A stretch of 64,000 nt of DNA from Nematostella vectensis (lineage: Eukaryota; Cnidaria; Anthozoa; Actiniaria; Edwardsiidae): contig NC_064043.1 in assembly GCF_932526225.1 (NCBI RefSeq), forward strand, positions 15,872,085-15,936,084, in the 5' to 3' direction. Both the position numbers and the translations under genes were made by a program. This document shows, one piece after another, positions 48,653 to 62,964 of the stretch. A model generated the notes under the pieces. That model saw only the letters and a list, made by a program, of their open reading frames with translations. It searched no databases and was not told where the DNA came from. The stretch's first letter is position 1, and each line of letters starts with the position of its first letter.

Positions 48653-50361
48653 TGTACAGGCTTGGCATCTTGAAGCGCGAAGCCACAAATATAATTGAGT
48701 TAACTAGTATGCAAGTAAACTTTTGCCCTTGTGTGATTAGCGATTTTCAGATGAAGAAAAATTCTAACTATAACATTAAAAAAGAAAGAATGATAAGAAC
48801 AGTGACCTCCTTCCAAGCAGTTAAGGCAGAGCAATTCACAATTCGCAGTTTTTCATTTTTTTATATCTTCTCTCAATCGTTTGATTGCTTTGTTCAGAGC
48901 AGAAACAGACGAGACATAATTTACAAAGGATCACCCATTTATTGTCTCTTATCTGATTCACAAGACACGAGAAGGTCAGATGAAAAAAAGATTATATAAC
49001 TATAAAATTAAAACAGAACGAATGATAACAGTACCATCTTCTTCGTGGCGTGTGCTACCTTATAGGAAACAGAGAAGTCCCAAGTATCTGAGAAACCACC
49101 TGCGATGTTAGTTGAAGATAAAGAACAAGGACGGAAACGAAGTTAAAGAAAAACTTAAAAACATTTGAAAATCCTTTTGAATCTCATTTAGATATATTTA
49201 AAGAGTCAGACCGTGCGCACATAGGATCCAGTCACATCCCTGAAACTGGTTTTTCAACTCACTTGCTTCTTTGTGGCGTGTGTTACCTAAAAGCAAACAG
49301 AGAAGTCCCAAGTATCTGAGACTGATTTCTCGACTCTCACTTGCCTCTTTGTGGCGTGTCCTACTTTATAGCAAACAGGGAAGTCCAAAATATCAAGCGG
49401 TACTAGACCGCTTGTTGACGTTTCTGGTCGGGACTGGGTACTCCCCCGGTTAAGGCTAAGCAGGACAATCAGATTGTGATGCCGAAATTTTTTGACCCGA
49501 GGGACAACATGCCTGCAAACTCTTTTATGGCATCCAAGGCAGAGCACCAGATAATACTAGATGGGTGGCCAGTCTTCAGCAATACCCAGTCAAGCAAGCC
49601 AAAAAAAAAAATATGGCATGTAGTCGTGGGTGGGGGTCTCCTTAGTTTACATGGCTGTTGTCACGCATTACAACGCCCCAGCGAAAGAACGATCTATCCA
49701 TCACATTTATCTCTTTGAGATCCTTTGTTTATATTGCCAGTTTGTTGGGAGAACGTGGCATCTCATCAACTAGTGAACACACTGCATCTTGAGGACTAGT
49801 GGTTAATCAAAGTCAAGCACTTCAATTTCCCATACAGTCGCCAACAATTCTTGTGACTGTACCCCAGCAGGCAAGGTCACCCCAGGTGGTGTACTGTATA
49901 TTGGGGAACAAGGAGAATGGGCGGCCCCTGAACCCTGTCGGTTGTTCATAGAGTATTTCTTGGGCTGGGAAGTTCTTACCCTTGGTAAGTAGCTTTTCCC
50001 CTATCATTAACACATAATCTAAACATCCTATCTCAAAGATCCCAGGTACATTCGGAAAGCTAAAATCTTCAGGCTAAAAATAATAAACATAGGCTGAGCA
50101 AATACTCCAGTCCAAACCCAGTGAGAAAAAAAAAGAGAACAAATCACTCGTTTGATTGCTTTGTTCACTGCAGTACCAGACCAGACATAATTTACAGATG
50201 AAGATGAAGAATGAAGATGAAGAAATGATTTTTATCATTGTAACTTAATATATTATTTCTTTTTTTTCTATTATAATTATCGATGAGAGATATGCTTTAA
50301 GAAGAAATAAAAGCTCCGCAAATATAAGTTTTGTATCAATAGGGCACCCTTTTAAGGCCAA
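48653..50361 (+). repeat. Monomer U27, class B/G hybrid (1,709 bp)
   Basis: This is the U24 counterpart without the private changes at 44431 and 44476, and with a longer A-run after the A-tailed insert. Confidence 0.92.
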
Positions 50362-52068
50362 TGTACAGGCTTGGCATCTTGACGCGCGATTCCACAAATA
50401 TAATTGAGTTAACTAGTATGCAAGTAAACTTTTCCCCTTGTGTGATTAGCGATTTTCAGATGAAGAAACATTATAACTATAACATTAAAAAAGAAAGAAT
50501 GATAACAGTAGCATCCTTCCAAGCAGTTAAGGCAGAAAAAATCACCATTCGCAGTTTTTCATTTTTTTATATCTTCTATCAATCGTTTGATTGCTTTGTT
50601 CAGAGCAGAAACAGACGAGACATAATTTACAAAGGATCACCCATTTATTGTCTCTTATCTGATTCACAAGACACGAGAAGGTCAGATGAAAAAAAGATTA
50701 TATAACTATAAAATTAAAACAGAACGAATGATAACAGTACCATCTTCTTCGTGGCGTGTGCTACCTTATAGGGAACAGAGAAATCCCAAGTATCTGAGAA
50801 ACCACCTGCGATGTTAGTTGAAGATAAAGAACAAGGACGGAAACAAAGTTAAAAAAAAACTTAAAAAACATTTGAAAATCCTTTTGAATCTCATTTAGAT
50901 ATATTTAAAGAGTCAGACCGTGCGCACATAGGATCCAGTCACATCCCTGAAACTGGTTTTTCAACTCACTTGCTTCTTCGTGGCGTGTGTTACCTAATAG
51001 CAAACAGAGAAGTCCCAAGTATCTGAGACTGATTTCTCGACTCTCACTTGCCTCTTCGTGGCGTGTCCTACTTTATAGCAAACAGGGAAGTCCAAAATAT
51101 CAAGCGGTACTAGACCGCTTGTTGACGTTTCTGGTCGGGACTGGATACTCCCCCGGTTAAGGCTAAGCAGGACAATCAGATTGTGATGCCGAAATTTTTT
51201 GACCCGAGGGACCACATGCCTGCAAACTCTTTTATGGCATCCAAGGCAGAGCACCAGATAATACTAGATGGGTGGCCAGTCTTCAGCAATACCCAGTCAA
51301 GCAAGCCAAAAAAAAAATATGGCATGTAGTCGTGGGTGGGGGTCTCCTTAGTTTACATGGCTGTTGTCACGCATTACAACGCCCCAGCGAAAGAACGATC
51401 TATCCATCACATTTATCTCTTTGAGATCCTTTGTTTATATTGCCAGTTTGTTGGGAGAACGTGGCATCTCATCAACTAGTGAACACACTGCATCTTGAGG
51501 ACTAGTGGTTAATCAAAGTCAAGCACTTCAATTTCCCATACAGTCGCCAACAATTCTTGTGACTGTACCCCAGCAGGCAAGGTCACCCCAGGTGGTGTAC
51601 TGTATATTGGGGAACAAAGGGAATGGGTGGCCAATGAACCCTGTCGGTTGTTCATAGAGTATTTCTTGGGCTGGGAAGTTCTTACCCTTGGTAAGTAGCT
51701 TTTCCCCTATCATTAACACATAATGTAAACATCCTATCTCAAAGATCCCAGGTACCTTCGGAAAGCTAAAATCTTCAGGCTAAAAATAATGAACATAGGC
51801 TGAGCAAATACTCCAGTCCAAACCCAGTGAGAAAAAAAAAGAGAACAAATCACTCGTTTGATTGCTTTGTTCACTCCAGTACCAGACCAGACATAATTTA
51901 CAGATGAAGAATGAAGAATAAAGATGAAGAAATGATTTTTATCATTGTAACTTAATAGATTATTTATTTTTTTCTATTATAATTATCGATGAGAGATATG
52001 CTTTAAGAAGAAATAAAAGCTCGGCAAATATAAGTTTTGTATCAATAGGGCACCCTTTTAAGGCCTAT
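50362..52068 (+). repeat. Monomer U28, class A with recombinant 3' end (1,707 bp)
   Basis: It is class A through 'cactccagtacc' near 51873. At 51901-51920 it switches, within the GATGAA tract, to the copy-2 class B' end ('aataaagatgaag', then 'ctcggcaaatataag'). It then joins class C. Confidence 0.9.
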
Positions 52069-53787
52069 TGTACAGGCTTGGCATCTTGACGCGCGATGCC
52101 ACAAATATAATTGAGTTAACTAGTATGCAAGTAAACTTTTGCCCTTGTGTGATTAGCGATTTTCAGATGAAGAAACATTATAGCTATAAGATAAAAAAAA
52201 GAAAGAATGATAACAACAGTAGCATCCTTCCAAGCAGTTAAGGCAGAGCAATTCACCATTCGCAGATTTTCATTTTTTTATATCTTCTCTCAATCAATTG
52301 ATTGCTTTGTTCAGAGCAGAAAAAGACGAGACATAATTTACAAAGGACCACCCATTTATTCTCTTATCTGATTCACAAGACACGAAAAGATCAGATGAAA
52401 AAAAGATTATATCACTATAAAACTAAAACAGAACGAATGATAACAACAGTAACATCTTCTTCGTGGCGTGTGCTACCTTATAGGAAACAGAGAAGTCCCA
52501 AGTATCTGAGAAACCATCTGCGATGTTAGTTGAAAATGAAGAACAAGGACAGAAACGAAGTTAAAGAAAAACTTAAAAACATTTGAAAATCTTTTTGAAT
52601 CTCAATTAGAAATATTTAAAGAATCAGACCGTGCGCACATAGGACCCAGTCCCACCCCTGAAACTGATTTTTCAACTCACTAGCTTCTTCGTGGCGTGTG
52701 CTACCTAATAGCAAACAGAGAAGTCCCAAGGATCTGAGACTGATTTCTCGACTCTCACTTGACTCTTCGTGGCGTGTCCTACTTTATAGCAAACAGAGAA
52801 GTCCAAAATATCAAGCGGTACTAGACCGCTTGTTGACGTTTCTGGTCGGGACTGGATACTCCCCCGGTTAAGGCTAAGCAGGACAATCAGATTGTGATGC
52901 CGAAATTTTTTGACCCGAGGGACCACATGCCTGCAAACTCTTTTATGGCATCCAAGGCAGAGCACCAAATAATACTAGATGGGTGGCCAGTCTTCAGCAA
53001 TACCCAGTCAAGCAAGCCAAAAAAAGAAACTATTGCATGTAGTCGTGGGTGGGGGTCTCCTTAGTTTACATGGCTGTTGTCACGCATTACAACGCCCCAG
53101 CGAAAGAACGATCTATCCATCAAGTTTATCTCTTTGAGATCCTTTGTTTATATTGCCAGTTTGTTGGGAGAACGTGGCATCTCGTCAACTAGTGTACACA
53201 CTGCATCTTGAGGACTAGTGGTTAATCAAAGTCAAGCACTTCAATTTCCCATACAGTCGCCAACAATTCTTGTGACTGTACCCCAGCAGGCAAGGTCACC
53301 CCAGGTGGTGTACTGTATATTGGGGAACAAGGAGAATGGGTGGCCAATGAACCCTGTCGGTTGTTCATAGAGTATTTCTTGGGCTGGGAAGTTCTTACCC
53401 TTGGTAAGTAGCTTTTCCCCTATCATTAACACATAATCTAAACATCCTATCTCAAAGATCCCAGGTACATTCGGAAAGCTAAAATCTTCAGGCTAAAAAT
53501 AAGAAACATAGGCTGAGCAAATACTCCAGTCCAAACCCAGTGAGAAAAAAAAAAAGAGAACAAATCACTCGTTTGATTGCTTTGTTCACTGCAGTACCAG
53601 ACCAGACATAATTTACAGATGAAGATGAAAAATGAAGATGAAGAAATGATTTTTATCATTGTAACTTAATAGATTATTAGATTATTTTTTTTCTATTATA
53701 ATTATCGATGAGAGATATGCTTTAAGAAGAAATAAAAGCTCCGTAAATATAAGTTTTGTATCAATAGGGCACCCTTTTAAGGCCTAT
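52069..53787 (+). repeat. Monomer U29, class C (1,719 bp)
   Basis: This is the U17 counterpart at +22,051. Confidence 0.92.
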
Positions 53788-54439
53788 TGTACAGGCTTGG
53801 CATCTTGACGCGCGATGCCACAAATATAATTGAGTTAACTAGTATGCAAGTAAACTTTTCCCCTTGTGTGATTAGCGATTTTCAGATGAAGAAACATTAT
53901 AACTATAACATTAAAAAAGAAAGAATGATAACAGTAGCATCCTTCCAAGCAGTTAAGGCAGAGCAATTCACCATTCGCAGCTTTTCATTTTTTAATTTTT
54001 CGGCCCCTGAACCCTGTCGGTTGTTCATAGAGTATTTCTTGGGCTGGGAAGTTCTTACCCTTGGTAAGTAGCTTTTCCCCTATCATTAACACATAATCTA
54101 AACATCCTATCTCAAAGATCCCAGGTACCTTCGGAAAGCTAAAATCTTCAGGCTAAAAATAATAAACATAGGCTGAGCAAATACTCCAGTCCAAACCCAG
54201 TGAGAAAAAAAAGAGAACAAATCAATCGTTTGATTGCTTTGTTCACTGCAGTACCAGACCAGACATAATTTACAGATGAAGATGAAGAATGAAGATAAAG
54301 AAATGATTTTTATCATTGTAACTTAATAGATTATTTATTTTTTTCTATTATAATTATCGATGAGAGATATGCTTTAAGAAGAAATAAAAGCTCCGCAAAT
54401 ATAAGTTTTGTATCAATAGGGCACCCTTTTAAGGCCTAT
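53788..54439 (+). repeat. Deleted module t3 (652 bp)
   Basis: It has the same junction as t1 and t2, at about 53994-54001. Confidence 0.93.
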
Positions 54440-56145
54440 TGTACAGGCTTGGCATCTTGACGCGCGATGCCACAAATATAATTGAGTTAACTAGTATGCA
54501 AGTAAACTTTTGCCCTTGTGTGATTAGCTATTTTCAGATGAAGAAACATTATAGCTATAAGATAAAAAAAGAAAGAATGATAACAACAGTAGCATCCTTC
54601 CAAGCAGTTAAGGCAGAGCAATTCACCATTCGCAGTTTTTCATTTTTTATATCTTCTCTCAATCAATTGATTGCTTTGTTCAGAGCAGAAAAAGACGAGA
54701 CATAATTTACAAAGGATCACCCATTTATTCTCTTATCTGATTCACAAGACACGAGAAGATCAGATGAAAAAAAGATTATATAACTATAAAACTAAAACAG
54801 AACGAATGATAACAACAGTAACATCTTCTTCGTGGCGTGTGCTACCTTATAGGAAACAGAGAAGTCCCAAGTATCTGAGAAACCATCTGCGATGTTAGTT
54901 GAAAATGAAGAACAAGGACAGAAACGAAGTTAAAGAAAAACTTAAAAACATTTGAAAATCTTTTTGAATCTCAATTAGAAATATTTAAAGAATCAGACCG
55001 TGCGAACATAGGACCCAGTCCCACCCCTGAAACTGATTCTTCAACTCACTTGCTTCTTCGTGGCGTGTGCTACCTAATAGCAAACAGAGAAGTCCCAAGT
55101 ATCTGAGACTGATTTCTCGACTCTCACTTGCCTCTTCGTGGCGTGTCCTACTTTATAGCAAACAGGGAAGTCCAAAATATCAAGCGGTACTAGACCGCTT
55201 GTTGACGTTTCTGGTCGGGACTGGATACTCCCCCGGTTAAGGCTAAGCAGGACAATCAGATTGTGATGCCGAAATTTTTTGACCCGAGGGACCACATGCC
55301 TGCAAACTCTTTTATGGCATCCAAGGCAGAGCACCAGATAATACTAGATGGGTGGCCAGTCTTCAGCAATACCCAGTCAAGCAAGCCAAAAAAAAATATG
55401 GCATGTAGTCGTGGGTGGGGGTCTCCTTAGTTTACATGGCTGTTGTCACGCATTACAACGCCCCAGCGAAAGAACGATCTATCCATCACATTTATCTCTT
55501 TGAGATCCTTTGTTTATATTGCCAGTTTGTTGGGAGAACGTGGCATCTCATCAACTAGTGAACACACTGCATCTTGAGGACTAGTGGTTAATCAAAGTCA
55601 AGCACTTCAATTTCCCATACAGTCGCCAACAATTCTTGTGACTGTACCCCAGCAGGCAAGGTCACCCCAGGTGGTGTACTGTATATTGGGGAACAAGGAG
55701 AATGGGCGGCCCCTGAACCCTGTCGGTTGTTCATAGAGTATTTCTTGGGCTGGGAAGTTCTTACCCTTGGTAAGTAGCTTTTCCCCTATCATTAACACAT
55801 AATCTAAACATCCTATCTCAAAGATCCCAGGTACATTCGGAAAGCTAAAATCTTCAGGCTAAAAAAAAATAACATAGGCTGAGCAAATACTCCAGTCCAA
55901 ACCCAGTGAGAAAAAAAAGAGAACAAATCACTCGTTTGATTGCTTTGTTCACTGCAGTACCAGACCAGACATAATTTACAGATGAAGATGAAGAATGAAG
56001 ATGAAGAAATGATTTTTATCATTGTAACTTAATAGATTATTTATTTTTTTCTATTATAATTATTGATGAAAGAATTGCTTTAAAAGGAAATAAAAGCTCG
56101 GCATATATAAGCCTTGCATACATAGGGCACCCTTTTAAGGCCTAT
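54440..56145 (+). repeat. Monomer U30, class D (1,706 bp)
   Basis: This is the U18 counterpart. Confidence 0.92.
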
Positions 56146-57847
56146 TGTACAGGCTTGGCATCTTGACGCGCGATGCCACAAATATAATTGAGTTAACTAG
56201 TATGCAAGTAAACTTTTCCCCTTGTGTGATTAGCGATTTTCAGATGAAGAAACATTATAACTATAACCTTAAAAAAGAAAGAATGATAACAGTAGCATCC
56301 TTCCAAGCAGTTAAGGCAGAAAAATTCACCATTCGCAGTTTTTCATTTTTTTATATCTTCTCTCAATCGTTTGATTGCTTTGTTCAGAGCAGAAACAGAC
56401 GAGACATAATTTACAAAGGATCACCCATTTATTGTCTCTTATCTGATTCACAAGACACGAGAAGGTCAGATGAAAAAAAGATTATATAACTATAAAATTA
56501 AAACAGAACGAATGATAACAGTACCATCTTCTTCGTGGCGTGTTCTACCTTATAGGAAACAGAGAAGTCCCAAGTATCTGAGAAACCACCTGCGATGTTA
56601 GTTGAAGATAAAGAACAAGGACGGAAACAAAGTTAAAGAAAAACTTAAAAACATTTGGAAATCCTTTTGAATCTGATTTAGATATATTTAAAGAGTCAGA
56701 CCGTGCGCACATAGGATCCAGTCACATCCCTGAAACTGGTTTTTCAACTCACTTGCTTCTTCGTGGCGTGTGTTACCTAATAGCAAACAGAGAAGTCCCA
56801 AGTATCTGAGACTGATTTCTCGACTCTCACTTGCCTCTTCGTGGCGTGTCCTACTTTATAGCAAACAGGGAAGTCCAAAATATCAAGCGGTACTAGACCG
56901 CTTGTTGACGTTTCTGGTCGGGACTGGATACTCCCCCGGTTAAGGCTAAGCAGGACAATCAGATTGTGATGCCGAAATTTTTTGACCCGAGGGACCACAT
57001 GCCTGCAAACTCTTTTATGGCATCCAAGGCAGAGCACCAGATAATACTAGATGGGTGGCCAGTCTTCAGCAATACCCAGTCAAGCAAGCCAAAAAAAAAT
57101 ATGGCATGTAGTCGTGGGTGGGGGTCTCCTTAGATTACATGGCTGTTGTCACGCATTACAACGCCCCAGCGAAAGAACGATCTATCCATCACATTTATCT
57201 CTTTGAGATCCTTTGTTTATATTGCCAGTTTGTTGGGAGAACGTGGCATCTCATCAACTAGTGAACACACTGCATCTTGAGGACTAGTGGTTAATCAAAG
57301 TCAAGCACTTCAATTTCCCATACAGGCGCCAACAATTCTTGTGACTGTACCCCAGCAGGCAAGGTCACCCCAGGTGGTGTACTGTATATTGGGGAACAAA
57401 GGGAATGGGTGGCCAATGAACCCTGTCGGTTGTTCATAGAGTATTTCTTGGGCTGGGAAGTTCTTACCCTTGGTAAGTAGCTTTTCCCCTATCATTAACA
57501 CATAATCTAAACATCCTATCTCAAAGATCCCAGGTACATTCGGAAAGCTAAAATCTTCAGGCTAAAAAAAATTAACATAGGCTGAGCAAATACTCCAGTC
57601 CAAACCCAGTGAGAAAAAAAGAGAACAAATCACTCGTTTGATTGCTTTGTTCACTGCAGTACCAGACCAGACATAATTTACAGATGAAGATGAAGAATGA
57701 AGATGAAGAAATGATTTTTATCATTGTAACTTAATAGATTATTTATTTTTTTCTATTATAATTATTGATGAAAGAATTGCTTTAAAAGGAAATAAAAGCT
57801 CGGCATATATAAGCCTTGTATACATAGGGCACCCTTTTAAGGCCTAT
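56146..57847 (+). repeat. Monomer U31, class E (1,702 bp)
   Basis: This is the U19 counterpart, sharing 'cgtgttctacc'. Confidence 0.92.
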
Positions 57848-59554
57848 TGTACAGGCTTGGCATCTTGAAGCGAGATGCCACAAATATAATTGAGTTAACT
57901 AGTATGCAAGTAAACTTTTGCCCTTGTGTGATTAGCGATTTTCAGATGAAGAAACATTATAACTATAACATTAAAAAAGAAAGAATGATAAGAACAGTGA
58001 CCTTTTTCCAAGCAGTTAAGGCAGAAAAATTCACCATTCGCAGTTTTTCATTTTTTTTATATCTTCTCTCAATCGTTTGATTGCTTTGTTCAGAGCAGAA
58101 ACAGACGAGACATAATTTACAAAGGATCACCCATTTATTTTCTCTTATCTGATTCACAAGACACGAGAAGGTCAGATGAAAAAAAGATTATATAACTATA
58201 AAATTAAAACAGAACGAATGATAACAGTACCATCTTCTTCGTGGTGTGTGCTACCTTATAGGAAACAGAGAAGTCCCAAGTATCTGAGAAACCACCTGCG
58301 ATGTTAGTTGAAGATAAAGAACAAGGACGGAAACGAAGTTAAAGAAAAACTTAAAAACATTTGAAAATCCTTTTGAATCTCATTTAGATATATTTAAAGA
58401 GTCAGACCGTGCGCACATAGGATCCAGTCACATCCCTGAAACTGGTTTTTCAACTCACTTGCTTCTTCGTGGCGTGTGTTACCTAATAGCAAACAGAGAA
58501 GTCCCAAGAATCTGAGACTGATTTCTCGACTCTCACTTGCCTCTTTGTGGCGTGTCCTACTTTATAGCAAACAGGGAAGTCCAAAATATCAAGCGGTACT
58601 AGACCGCTTGTTGACGTTTCTGGTCGGGACTGGGTACTCCCCCGGTTAAGGCTAAGCAGGACAATCAGATTGTGATGCCAAAATTTTTTGACCCGAGGGA
58701 CCACATGCCTGCAAACTCTTTTATGGCATCCAAGGCAGAGCACCAGATAATACTAGATGGGTGGCCAGTCTTCAGCAATACCCAGTCAAGCAAGCCAAAA
58801 AAAAATATGGCATGTAGTCGTGGGTGGGGGTCTCCTTAGTTTACATGGCTGTTGTCACGCATTACAACGCCCCAGCGAAAGAACGATCTATCCATCACAT
58901 TTATCTCTTTGAGATCCTTTGTTTATATTGCCAGTTTGTTGGGAGAACGTGGCATCTCATCAACTAGTGAACACACTGCATCTTGAGGACTAGTGGTTAA
59001 TCAAAGTCAGGCACTTCAATTTCCCATACAGTCGCCAACAATTCTTGTGACTGTACCCCAGCAGGCAAGGTCACCCCAGGTGGTGTACTGTATATTGGGG
59101 AACAAAGGGAATGGGTGGCCAATGAACCCTGTCGGTTGTTCATAGAGTATTTCTTGGGCTGGGAAGTTCTTACCCTTGGTAAGTAGCTTTTCCCCTATCA
59201 TTAACACATAATCTAAACATCCTATCTCAAAGATCCCAGGTACATTCGGAAAGCTAAAATCTTCAGGCTAAAAATAATAAACATAGGCTGAGCAAATACT
59301 CCAGTCCAAACCCAGTGAGAAAAAAAAGAGAACAAATCACTCGTTTGATTGCTTTGTTCACTGCAGTACCAGACCAGACATAATTTACAGATGAAGATGA
59401 AGAATGAAGATGAAGAAATGATTTTTATCATTGTAACTTAATAGATTATTTATTTTTTTCTATTATAATTATTGATGAAAGAATTGCTTTAAAAGGAAAT
59501 AAAAGCTCGGCATATATAAGCCTTGCATACATAGGGCACCCTTTTAAGGCCTAT
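57848..59554 (+). repeat. Monomer U32, class F (1,707 bp)
   Basis: This is the U20 counterpart, but it reads 'gaaacgaag' near 58330 like U9, so the U20 change at 36284 is private to that unit. Confidence 0.92.
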
Positions 59555-61256
59555 TGTACAGGCTTGGCATCTTGACGCGCGATGCCACAAATATAATTGA
59601 GTTAACTAGTATGCAAGTAAACTTTTCCCCTTGTGTGATTAGCGATTTTCAGATGAAGAAACATTATAACTATAACCTTAAAAAAGAAAGAATGATAACA
59701 GTAGCATCCTTCCAAGCAGTTAAGGCAGAAAAATTCACCATTCGCAGTTTTTCATTTTTTTATATCTTCTCTCAATCGTTTGATTGCTTTGTTCAGAGCA
59801 GAAACAGACGAGACATAATTTACAAAGGATCACCCATTTATTGTCTCTTATCTGATTCACAAGACACGAGAAGGTCAGATGAAAAAAAGATTATATAACT
59901 ATAAAATTAAAACAGAACGAATGATAACAGTACCATCTTCTTCGTGGCGTGTGCTACCTTATAGGAAACAGAGAAGTCCCAAGTATCTGAGAAACCACCT
60001 GCGATGTTAGTTGAAGATAAAGAACAAGGACGGAAACAAAGTTAAAGAAAAACTTAAAAACATTTGGAAATCCTTTTGAATCTGATTTAGATATATTTAA
60101 AGAGTCAGACCGTGCGCACATAGGATCCAGTCACATCCCTGAAACTGGTTTTTCAACTCACTTGCTTCTTCGTGGCGTGTGTTACCTAATAGCAAACAGA
60201 GAAGTCCCAAGTATCTGAGACTGATTTCTCGACTCTCACTTGCCTCTTCGTGGCGTGTCCTACTTTATAGCAAACAGGGAAGTCCAAAATATCAAGCGGT
60301 ACTAGACCGCTTGTTGACGTTTCTGGTCGGGACTGGATACTCCCCCGGTTAAGGCTAAGCAGGACAATCAGATTGTGATGCCGAAATTTTTTGACCCGAG
60401 GGACCACATGCCTGCAAACTCTTTTATGGCATCCAAGGCAGAGCACCAGATAATACTAGATGGGTGGCCAGTCTTCAGCAATACCCAGTCAAGCAAGCCA
60501 AAAAAAAATATGGCATGTAGTCGTGGGTGGGGGTCTCCTTAGATTACATGGCTGTTGTCACGCATTACAACGCCCCAGCGAAAGAACGATCTATCCATCA
60601 CATTTATCTCTTTGAGATCCTTTGTTTATATTGCCAGTTTGTTGGGAGAACGTGGCATCTCATCAACTAGTGAACACACTGCATCTTGAGGACTAGTGGT
60701 TAATCAAAGTCAAGCACTTCAATTTCCCATACAGGCGCCAACAATTCTTGTGACTGTACCCCAGCAGGCAAGGTCACCCCAGGTGGTGTACTGTATATTG
60801 GGGAACAAAGGGAATGGGTGGCCAATGAACCCTGTCGGTTGTTCATAGAGTATTTCTTGGGCTGGGAAGTTCTTACCCTTGGTAAGTAGCTTTTCCCCTA
60901 TCATTAACACATAATCTAAACATCCTATCTCAAAGATCCCAGGTACATTCGGAAAGCTAAAATCTTCAGGCTAAAAAAAATTAACATAGGCTGAGCAAAT
61001 ACTCCAGTCCAAACCCAGTGAGAAAAAAAGAGAACAAATCACTCGTTTGATTGCTTTGTTCACTGCAGTACCAGACCAGACATAATTTACAGATGAAGAT
61101 GAAGAATGAAGATGAAGAAATGATTTTTATCATTGTAACTTAATAGATTATTTATTTTTTTCTATTATAATTATTGATGAAAGAATTGCTTTAAAAGGAA
61201 ATAAAAGCTCGGCATATATAAGCCTTGTATACATAGGGCACCCTTTTAAGGCCTAT
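59555..61256 (+). repeat. Monomer U33, class E (1,702 bp)
   Basis: This is the U21 counterpart. Confidence 0.92.
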
Positions 61257-62964
61257 TGTACAGGCTTGGCATCTTGAAGCGAGATGCCACAAATATAATT
61301 GAGTTAACTAGTATGCAAGTAAACTTTTGCCCTTGTGTGATTAGCGATTTTCAGATGAAGAAACATTATAACTATAACATTAAAAAAGAAAAAATGATAA
61401 GAACAGTGACCTTTTTCCAAGCAGTTAAGGCAGAAAAATTCACCATTCGCAGTTTTTCATTTTTTTTATATCTTCTCTCAATCGTTTGATTGCTTTGTTC
61501 AGAGCAGAAACAGACGAGACATAATTTACAAAGGATCACCCATTTATTTTCTCTTATCTGATTCACAAGACACGAGAAGGTCAGATGAAAAAAAGATTAT
61601 ATAACTATAAAATTAAAACAGAACGAATGATAACAGTACCATCTTCTTCGTGGTGTGTGCTACCTTATAGGAAACAGAGAAGTCCCAAGTATCTGAGAAA
61701 CCACCTGCGATGTTAGTTGAAGATAAAGAACAAGGACGGAAACGAAGTTAAAGAAAAACTTAAAAAAATTTGAAAATCCTTTTGAATCTCATTTAGATAT
61801 ATTTAAAGAGTCAGACCGTGCGCACATAGGATCCAGTCACATCCCTGAAACTGGTTTTTCAACTCACTTGCTTCTTCGTGGCGTGTGTTACCTAATAGCA
61901 AACAGAGAAGTCCCAAGAATCTGAGACTGATTTCTCGACTCTCACTTGCCTCTTTGTGGCGTGTCCTACTTTATAGCAAACAGGGAAGTCCAAAATATCA
62001 AGCGGTACTAGACCGCTTGTTGACGTTTCTGGTCGGGACTGGGTACTCCCCCGGTTAAGGCTAAGCAGGACAATCAGATTGTGATGCCAAAATTTTTTGA
62101 CCCGAGGGACCACATGCCTGCAAACTCTTTTATGGCATCCAAGGCAGAGCACCAGATAATACTAGATGGGTGGCCAGTCTTCAGCAATACCCAGTCAAGC
62201 AAGCCAAAAAAAAATATGGCATGTAGTCGTGGGTGGGGGTCTCCTTAGTTTACATGGCTGTTGTCACGCATTACAACGCCCCAGCGAAAGAACGATCTAT
62301 CCATCACATTTATCTCTTTGAGATCCTTTGTTTATATTGCCAGTTTGTTGGGAGAACGTGGCATCTCATCAACTAGTGAACACACTGCATCTTGAGGACT
62401 AGTGGTTAATCAAAGTCAGGCACTTCAATTTCCCATACAGTCGCCAACAATTCTTGTGACTGTACCCCAGCAGGCAAGGTCACCCCAGGTGGTGTACTGT
62501 ATATTGGGGAACAAAGGGAATGGGTGGCCAATGAACCCTGTCGGTTGTTCATAGAGTATTTCTTGGGCTGGGAAGTTCTTACCCTTGGTAAGTAGCTTTT
62601 CCCCTATCATTAACACATAATCTAAACATCCTATCTCAAAGATCCCAGGTACATTCGGAAAGCTAAAATCTTCAGGCTAAAAATAATAAACATAGGCTGA
62701 GCAAATACTCCAGTCCAAACCCAGTGAGAAAAAAAAAGAGAACAAATCACTCGTTTGATTGCTTTGTTCACTGCAGTACCAGACCAGACATAATTTACAG
62801 ATGAAGATGAAGAATGAAGATGAAGAAATGATTTTTATCATTGTAACTTAATAGATTATTTATTTTTTTCTATTATAATTATCGATGAGAGATATGCTTT
62901 AAGAAGAAATAAAAGCTCCGCAAATATAAGTTTTGTATCAATAGGGCACACTTTTAAGGCCTAT
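61257..62964 (+). repeat. Monomer U34, class F' (1,708 bp)
   Basis: This is the U22 counterpart, with private a at 61767. Confidence 0.92.

Larger units (their letters stand above)
46490..51720 (+). repeat. 5,576-bp segmental duplication, right copy
   Basis: This matches 40914-46143 closely. Similarity of class breaks at about 51,723, where this copy has 'ataatgtaaac' and 'aataatgaac' (class A end) while the left copy has 'ataatctaaac' and 'ataataaac'. Beyond that point the unit is joined to class C. Confidence 0.88.
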
